DNA from: an uncultured Collinsella sp.
Lineage (GTDB): Bacteria > Actinomycetota > Coriobacteriia > Coriobacteriales > Coriobacteriaceae
Direction of reading: 5' to 3'
Length of the DNA stretch: 20,030 bases
Assembly: GCA_938023905.1 (NCBI GenBank)
Contig: CALJCO010000130.1
Coordinates: 1 to 20,030, forward strand
A model generated the notes under the pieces. That model was not told where the DNA came from, made no database searches, and saw only the letters and a list, made by a program, of their open reading frames with translations. Made by a program: the position numbers and the translations under genes. Every line of letters begins with the position of its first letter. Position 1 is the first letter of the stretch. Below, one piece after another: positions 15,752 through 20,030 of this stretch.

Positions 15752-16234
15752 ATGCCACGAACGCTCTTTATTGATGCAGACGCCTGCCCGGTCACGCGCG
15801 AGTCGATTGACTGCGCGCGGCGGGCGGGCGTCGCCGTTGTTATCGCCGGCAACAGCACGCAAAACCTGGAACGACACATTCGCCGCGACGACCCGCGCGA
15901 TGCCGAGCACGCGCGACGCGGCTTTTGGGTCACGACGCTCGACGTGAGCGTGGGCGCCGACAGCGCCGACTTTGCCATTGTCGAACGCCTGCAGGCGGGC
16001 GACGTGGTCGTGACGCAGGACATTGGCTTGGCGAGCATGGTGCTCGGGCGCGATGCCGCCGCCATCGGTGTGCGCGGGCGCGTGTACGACAAGGCGACTA
16101 TCGACATGCAGCTGTTTATTCGCCACGAGGAAAAGAAGATACGCCGCGCCGGCGGACGCACTCGCGGTCCGGCAGCATTTACCAGCGAAGACCGCGCCCG
16201 CTTTAAACGCAACCTCACCGAGTTGCTGCACTAA
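15752..16234 (+). CDS. YaiI/YqxD family protein (UPF0178, DUF188)
   Basis: Conserved cytosolic protein of unknown biochemical function; the fold is regarded as PIN/NYN-like, suggesting a metal-dependent RNA-acting role. The 160-residue product has the family signatures: FIDADACPV (6-14) with acidic residues at a metal-site position, VVTQDIGLA (about 87-95), and the C-terminal GGRTRGP...FTSEDRARF. Length is normal for the family. Its ATG abuts the stop codon of the HdeD-like gene and no separate ribosome site is seen, so translation depends on the upstream gene. A 12-bp-stem terminator follows directly. Confidence 0.92.
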   Translation: MPRTLFIDADACPVTRESIDCARRAGVAVVIAGNSTQNLERHIRRDDPRDAEHARRGFWVTTLDVSVGADSADFAIVERLQAGDVVVTQDIGLASMVLGRDAAAIGVRGRVYDKATIDMQLFIRHEEKKIRRAGGRTRGPAAFTSEDRARFKRNLTELLH

Positions 16235-16236
16235 CC

Positions 16237-16275
16237 AAGGTAGATTTTTGAGACATGCCTAAAATCTACCTTTTT
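16237..16275 (+). terminator. Rho-independent terminator after the YaiI-family gene
   Basis: AAGGTAGATTTT (16237-16248) pairs with AAAATCTACCTT (16261-16272), 12 bp perfect, loop of 12, T-run 16271-16275. Confidence 0.85.
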
Positions 16276-16314
16276 GTTTTGAGCGGTGTGAGCGCTCGGA
16301 ATCCATGGCTCAAC

Positions 16315-16390
16315 AAAAAACGGGCTTCAAAATGCCATGCGTCGCCGCATTGCGCAGGCGCTGAGCATGGCTATTTGAAGCCCATTTTTT
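16315..16390. terminator. Large bidirectional hairpin between convergent genes
   Basis: Arms 16322-16340 and 16365-16383 pair at 17 of 19 positions (GGGCTTCAAA...GCCATGC type). A-run on the left (16315-16320) and T-run on the right (16385-16390) allow termination in both directions, chiefly for the permease gene on the minus strand. The 24-base loop is itself GC-rich with partial self-complementarity. Confidence 0.75.
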
Positions 16391-16398
16391 AGGCCTAC

Positions 16399-17487
16399 TT
16401 AGAGGCCAACGGCGGAGAGGATGAGGCCCCAGCCAGCGCCGATGACGTACATCATGATCAGGAACACGGCATTTTCGCGGGCGCTGCGGTTGGTGCGGAA
16501 CAGCACCAGATAACCCACGCCGGCGGAAATGAGCGTGCCGGCGAGCATCGGCGCCAGTTGCAGCGCGCCTTCCAGATACAGCTGTGTAATGACCACGCTC
16601 GCCGAGCAATTGGGAATCAGCCCGACAAGCGCCGAACCCAGGACAGCGAGTGTCTCGTTGCCGCGCAGGAACTGCTCGATCGCGGACTCGCCGAACGTCT
16701 CGAGCACGGCGACCAGAATCAGCGTCACCAGAAAAATGAATACCGAGACCTGCACGGTGTGCGAGATCGCACTGCGGATGATCGACAGGACAGGCGTCCC
16801 TTCGTGGGAGTGAGAGTGACCGTGACCATCATGGTGTTCATGTTCGCCCTCATGACCGTGATCGTGGCCATGTCCGTGTTCGTGCTCGTCCTCGTCTTCA
16901 TCACAACCGCAATGGTCGCGCTCGCACAGCTCGTGGATGTGGTCGGCGCTCACGCCTGCCTCGGCCACCTCGTCGATGATGTCACCGCCGCTGTGGTCGT
17001 CGTGCGCGCAGTTCACGTGGGCCGGGTTGGCCGCGGTTCCCAGCACGGTACGGCGAATCGCCGCGTGCGCGCGGGCGTTACGGCGCAGGCCGCGAATGGC
17101 AGCGTCCACGATAAAACCCGTGACCAGTGCGATCAGCGCTTTCGAAGCCAAAAGCATCGCCATAGTCTGCACGGGAACCTGCTCGGCAAGCAACAGCGGC
17201 AGCATCTCATCGGAGGTCGAAAGGAACACCGCCACCAACGTGCCCAAGGTCACGACACGGCCGGCGTACAGCGTTGCTGCCATGGCCGAAAATCCGCACT
17301 GCGGCACCATGCCCAGCAGCGAGCCAACCACGGGACCCGCAGCGCCGGCGCGCTTGATAGCGCCGTTGACGCGGTCGCCCGCAACGTGCTCAAGTGTCTC
17401 GAGAGCAAGATACGTCACCAACAAAAACGGCACCAGCGACAGCGTGTCCTTGCCGGCGTCGAGCAGAATATCAATCAGTAAATCCAT
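16399..17487 (-). CDS. Putative metal/arsenic efflux permease (ArsP_2-like, His-rich loop)
   Basis: Predicted inner-membrane permease of the putative 10-helix heavy-metal exporter family (ArsP_2 type), 362 residues. Two hydrophobic halves each carry a matching signature, GMVPQCGFSA (59-68) and GLIPNCSASV (289-298), with Cys64 and Cys294 likely on the ion path, implying internal duplication with inverted topology. Between them lies a hydrophilic loop (about 134-232) very rich in His, Asp and Glu (HEHGHGHDHGHEGEHEHHD at 202-220) plus Cys160, 188, 193 and 195, suited to bind Zn, Cu or Ni. The ATG at 17487 follows AAAGG by 11 bases. A good promoter with two inverted repeats lies upstream. Transported ion is inferred; arsenic specificity is doubtful given the His loop. 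Confidence 0.82.
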   Translation of the reverse strand: MDLLIDILLDAGKDTLSLVPFLLVTYLALETLEHVAGDRVNGAIKRAGAAGPVVGSLLGMVPQCGFSAMAATLYAGRVVTLGTLVAVFLSTSDEMLPLLLAEQVPVQTMAMLLASKALIALVTGFIVDAAIRGLRRNARAHAAIRRTVLGTAANPAHVNCAHDDHSGGDIIDEVAEAGVSADHIHELCERDHCGCDEDEDEHEHGHGHDHGHEGEHEHHDGHGHSHSHEGTPVLSIIRSAISHTVQVSVFIFLVTLILVAVLETFGESAIEQFLRGNETLAVLGSALVGLIPNCSASVVITQLYLEGALQLAPMLAGTLISAGVGYLVLFRTNRSARENAVFLIMMYVIGAGWGLILSAVGL

Positions 17488-17530
17488 GACGGACGGAACC
17501 TTTCGTGTCTTTCGGCAGCATTGTAAAAGT

Positions 17531-17547
17531 CCTAGCGGTCAACTAGG
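17531..17547. promoter_or_regulatory. Candidate operator 1 of the permease gene
   Basis: CCTAG-N7-CTAGG at 17531-17547 is a 17-bp dyad covering the expected transcription start of the minus-strand promoter, a classic repressor position. DtxR-type metalloregulators also use CTA-rich dyads; the regulator is inferred. Confidence 0.4.
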
Positions 17548-17549
17548 GT

Positions 17550-17577
17550 ATTGTAGTTGTCCCGGGCGCGGTGCCAA
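17550..17577 (-). promoter_or_regulatory. Sigma-70-type promoter for the permease gene
   Basis: On the minus strand TTGGCA (17577-17572) and TACAAT (17555-17550) are separated by 16 bp, close to consensus. Predicted start is near 17543, giving a leader of about 55 bases before the ATG at 17487. Confidence 0.6.
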
Positions 17578-17597
17578 TAGTTGCCTATGGCAAACTA
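17578..17597. promoter_or_regulatory. Candidate operator 2, TTGCC-TAT-GGCAA dyad
   Basis: TTGCCTATGGCAA at 17581-17593 is a perfect dyad, extended by TAG at 17578-17580 and, after one extra base, CTA at 17595-17597. It sits just upstream of the permease -35 and about 60 bp before the exonuclease start, so it could control either divergent gene. Confidence 0.4.
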
Positions 17598-17658
17598 TCA
17601 TCTCGCCATAACTCAGTAACCTCGAGCCGCACAACGCGGCCCGTCCAAGGAGTAGCAT

Positions 17659-18627
17659 ATGAACGTATCGCAAGCACTCGAATACGAGCGCCAGCCGTTT
17701 ATCCCCATGTTTATCTACGGCGACCACGGCGCCATGGAGTCCGAGCGCCAGAAGGGCGAGGAGGCCCTCAAGGTGCTCGAGACCGAGTACTTTACCGCCG
17801 AGGGCGACCCCGGCTTCGACTTTGCCACCGTGCGCGACCTGGCCGACCGCAACCGCGACCTGTGCGACCAGATTGGCGAGGCGCGTCTGCGCAACGTGAC
17901 GCCCGCGACGCTCTCGCGCGGCCTGTCCGATGCCGACACCTGCGCCGCCATCGGCAAGATGCAAAAGCGCACCGCCGCGTCCGTTATGCGCGAAATCCGC
18001 GGCGACCGCGACGCGCTCGGCGTGGCCTACGCCCGCAAGCCCATCCAGGGCACCGTGCTCGGTATCGACATCGAGACCACCGGCCGTGCACCCGAGCGCG
18101 GCTATATCATCAACGTGGGCTGGGAGATCATGGAGCTCACCAGCGACGCCGTCCCGCATGACGCCGAGGCACACTACTGCGGCCTGCCCGACATCTACCG
18201 CGGCGAGGATGTGCCGTTGTCGAATATCCACCACATCACCTGGGACGACATCGACGGCAAAAAGCCGTTCCGCGAGAACAAAGAGCTGCAAAAGCAGCTG
18301 CTCAAGCTTATGAAGAAGTACCCGTACATGGCACACAACGCCGCCTTTGAGGACAGCTGGTTCAAGATCCACCTGGACGGCTACGCCGAGGCACGCCGCG
18401 CCGGCAAGATCATCGTCATCGACTCGCGCCAGATCTGCCGCAGCCTGGACGCCGACGTGCGCTCGCTCCCCCGCGAGTCCGCCCCCGCCGCGCTCGAGAA
18501 CTGGGCACGCCGTCGCGGCACCCTCGCGCCCGACGCCAACGAGCAGCATCTGGGTCTGGACGACACCGACCTCATGCTCCGCACGGTACAGGCCGAGTTC
18601 AACCTCAAGAACCTATTCGCGAAATAG
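17659..18627 (+). CDS. DEDDh 3'-5' exonuclease with an N-terminal domain of unknown function
   Basis: Predicted cytosolic exonuclease of the DnaQ/RNase T superfamily, 322 residues. The nuclease domain spans about 131-320 with ExoI GIDIETTG (D137, E139), ExoII AHNAAFEDSWF (D232) and ExoIII HLGLDDTDL (H297, D302), so all four acidic residues and the DEDDh histidine are present. Residues 1-130 are charged, probably helical, and not recognised; no polymerase, helicase or BRCT domain is fused. AAGGAG at 17647-17652 precedes the ATG by six bases. It is monocistronic, divergent from the metal permease gene. It could act in DNA repair, as a proofreading subunit or in RNA trimming; sequence does not decide. 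Confidence 0.88.
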   Translation: MNVSQALEYERQPFIPMFIYGDHGAMESERQKGEEALKVLETEYFTAEGDPGFDFATVRDLADRNRDLCDQIGEARLRNVTPATLSRGLSDADTCAAIGKMQKRTAASVMREIRGDRDALGVAYARKPIQGTVLGIDIETTGRAPERGYIINVGWEIMELTSDAVPHDAEAHYCGLPDIYRGEDVPLSNIHHITWDDIDGKKPFRENKELQKQLLKLMKKYPYMAHNAAFEDSWFKIHLDGYAEARRAGKIIVIDSRQICRSLDADVRSLPRESAPAALENWARRRGTLAPDANEQHLGLDDTDLMLRTVQAEFNLKNLFAK

Positions 18628-18976
18628 CAACGCCTGCGACAAACACTGCTTGCTCACGAGCGGCCTCGCAGCGGGAAACACCGCAGCGGGGCCGCCCTAC
18701 GTTCCACAGATAGATCTGCCATCACAAATTCTGAACCCTCATTTTGAACGATTTCGGCCAATTCCCGACACGTAATTCGTTGTCGGATGGTGATGCATCG
18801 ATATCAAATGTGCAGCAATTGAGTTTTTATATGCTATAGCTAAGCTGCGAGAACATTGATTTTAGGCGTGCCAACCCATAATTGCGTCAAGCTTTTGGAC
18901 AGCATTTGGTTAGGCCCCTAAAACGACTTTCCCACTCAGCGCCATCAACACGGCATTAGCTGACACGATATATACC
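18628..18976. other. AT-rich intergenic region before the second nuclease gene
   Basis: No gene is supported in these 349 bases. The first 70 hold a GC-rich imperfect hairpin (about 18660-18695, GCGGCC/GGCCGC outer stem) without a T-run. The rest is clearly AT-richer than the flanking exonuclease gene, with TATATGCTATAGCTAAGC-type sequence near 18829-18845. TATATA lies directly before the nuclease ATG. The base change supports a segment of different origin joined to the nuclease gene. Confidence 0.55.
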
Positions 18977-19981
18977 ATGAGTATCGTATTGTCACATACC
19001 ACTGCAAAAGCGGTCTACCAGGCCGCGTATTCGGCGTCTGCGAAAGACACCGAGCCCTGTAACCCTGCCGTGATTTACGGATCATGTCCCACCGGAACGC
19101 TCCTTGACGCAGCCGCAGAATGGCTCACCAAACACGATGTTTCCCTCGACGCAAATGATTGCCTCGAGGTAATGGTGTTTGATCGCAGGAATGCGCGCTA
19201 TGCACTGAACTGTCAATGCCACGTTTCGTCAAAACGATTCTCGAACTCACGCTTTATAGAGCTCAAAGATGGCATCTTCATTGTTGGCGTTGAGCTTTGC
19301 GCGCTTCAGGCCGCCACCTATCTCCCTTTTCGCGAACTGGTGGAGTACTACTTTGAATTGTGCGGCGTTTACTCCCTTGGAACCGGCTCTTCCACCTCGT
19401 ATAACGAGCGTTTCGCGCTCACCTCGACCGAAAGGTTAAAACAGTTCTTTAATTCCATTACCAGATGCGACGGTCTGGCCTTTGCCCGAAAGGCGATCCA
19501 ATGTGTGCGCGACGGATGCCGGTCTCCTATGGAAACGGCCTTTGTCATGATGCTAACGCTGCCTAAAAGCGAAGGAGGGCTTGGTATTAAGGGAATTGAG
19601 ACCGATTACGAGGTGCAGGTCACCGCTGCCGCAAAGAATCTCACGAGACGCAAAAAGTTCTTTATGGATGCATATCTAAAGAAATCTCGCACAGATATTG
19701 AATACAACGGGTTTTATCATGACGCGGAAGAAGACCGCGCCATCGATGAGGAGCGCAAGAATGCGCTTGCGTCCATGGGATACGGAATCATCACCGTCAG
19801 TCGTTATTCCTTTATGCATGCCAGCGCTTTCGTTAGGGTCATGGAGGCGATCCAACGGAAAGAGGGCATACGCCCCTCGCGTCTGCCAAAAGACTTTCAA
19901 ATCATGCAAGAGGACCTGAGACAGTTTGTGCTCAGAAGGTTTATAGAAGAGAAAAAGCGAATTCAGAAGCAGCTTCGGTAG
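18977..19981 (+). CDS. Putative PD-(D/E)XK nuclease with AbiEi/DUF559-like architecture, paralog 2
   Basis: Not a named gene; 334 residues, alignable with the protein at 9687-10736. N-terminal IVLSHTTAKAVYQ (3-15) resembles the first lines of actinobacterial AbiEi/DUF559 proteins. The middle holds FELCGVYSL (126-134). The C-terminal core has SPMETAF (183-189), FFMDAY with D231, IEYNGFYHD with E242 (241-249), EERKNALASMGYGI (258-271), then a basic amphipathic tail (about 313-334). E186, D231 and E242 with the ExNG..H motif fit a Vsr/DUF559-type restriction-endonuclease fold; activity is inferred. The ATG at 18977 is preceded by TATATACC with no Shine-Dalgarno, so translation may be leaderless or weak. 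Base composition is more AT-rich than neighbouring genes. No adjacent toxin, methylase or antitoxin gene is seen. A perfect palindrome follows. Confidence 0.7.
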   Translation: MSIVLSHTTAKAVYQAAYSASAKDTEPCNPAVIYGSCPTGTLLDAAAEWLTKHDVSLDANDCLEVMVFDRRNARYALNCQCHVSSKRFSNSRFIELKDGIFIVGVELCALQAATYLPFRELVEYYFELCGVYSLGTGSSTSYNERFALTSTERLKQFFNSITRCDGLAFARKAIQCVRDGCRSPMETAFVMMLTLPKSEGGLGIKGIETDYEVQVTAAAKNLTRRKKFFMDAYLKKSRTDIEYNGFYHDAEEDRAIDEERKNALASMGYGIITVSRYSFMHASAFVRVMEAIQRKEGIRPSRLPKDFQIMQEDLRQFVLRRFIEEKKRIQKQLR

Positions 19982-20001
19982 CGTGCAGAGATGTGGTGTA
20001 A

Positions 20002-20023
20002 GAGGCGGGGCATGCCCCGCCTC
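20002..20023. terminator. Perfect 22-bp palindrome, probable terminator of nuclease paralog 2
   Basis: GAGGCGGGGCA at 20002-20012 is exactly inverted at 20013-20023. As RNA it forms a 9-bp GC-rich stem with a tight CATG loop, 20 bases after the stop codon. The window ends at CTT, so a T-run cannot be judged. Confidence 0.6.
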
Positions 20024-20030
20024 CGCCCTT

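Noticed and set aside
16558..17481. Plus-strand open frame opposite the permease gene
   Set aside because: Low-complexity antisense reading of the His-rich permease gene; no ribosome site or family match.
17539..18549. Minus-strand open frame of 336 codons opposite the exonuclease
   Set aside because: Antisense shadow; the ExoI-III motifs are on the plus strand.
18660..18695. GC hairpin after the exonuclease gene as a terminator
   Set aside because: The stem is imperfect and no T-run follows.

Overview
The window is a high-GC chromosomal segment that reads as Coriobacteriia, most likely Collinsella or a close relative. This placement is an inference from GC-rich wobble positions, the gene set and the style of intergenic repeats; no rRNA or marker gene is present to confirm it. 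Most genes are housekeeping, and the 14 protein genes are spread over both strands in short units of one or two genes.

Layout, left to right. (1) pckA (ATP-type PEP carboxykinase, minus) has a promoter region with a perfect 16-bp palindrome. This is followed by a GGGGAC/GTCCCC repeat block and a Wzx/MATE-like flippase (plus, TTG start). (2) A 123-bp inverted-repeat element and a bidirectional terminator separate the flippase from a calcineurin-like phosphatase (minus). (3) An NhaP2-type cation/proton antiporter with two TrkA_C domains (plus) is followed by an orphan coding tail. (4) serC and a clostridial-type serA (plus) form a serine-biosynthesis unit ending in a terminator. (5) An AT-richer island carries a putative PD-(D/E)XK nuclease (minus), divergent from an M20 peptidase (plus) that is followed by a short DUF1015 protein (plus). 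DUF1015 genes often sit beside serC-serA, so the nuclease and peptidase may interrupt an ancestral serC-serA-DUF1015 cluster. (6) Two tandem histidine phosphatases and a nitroreductase lie on the minus strand. (7) An HdeD-like membrane protein and a YaiI/UPF0178 protein (plus) are joined end to end. (8) A putative metal permease of the ArsP_2 type (minus) has a long His-rich loop and a well-formed promoter flanked by two inverted repeats. (9) A DEDDh exonuclease (plus) has an unrecognised N-terminal domain. (10) A second nuclease (plus), paralogous to the one in (5), follows an AT-rich gap and ends at a perfect palindrome.

The most unusual element is the pair of divergent nuclease paralogs. 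Each has an N-terminal region that looks AbiEi/DUF559-like and a C-terminal E..D..ExxG nuclease core. Both are in AT-richer sequence, lack a clear Shine-Dalgarno and have no obvious partner gene. Other points of interest are a SerA without the usual catalytic acidic residue, a DUF1015 protein without its HHR motif, several families of intergenic palindromic repeats, and the permease's operator architecture. No tRNA, rRNA, CRISPR array, IS element or prophage gene was seen.
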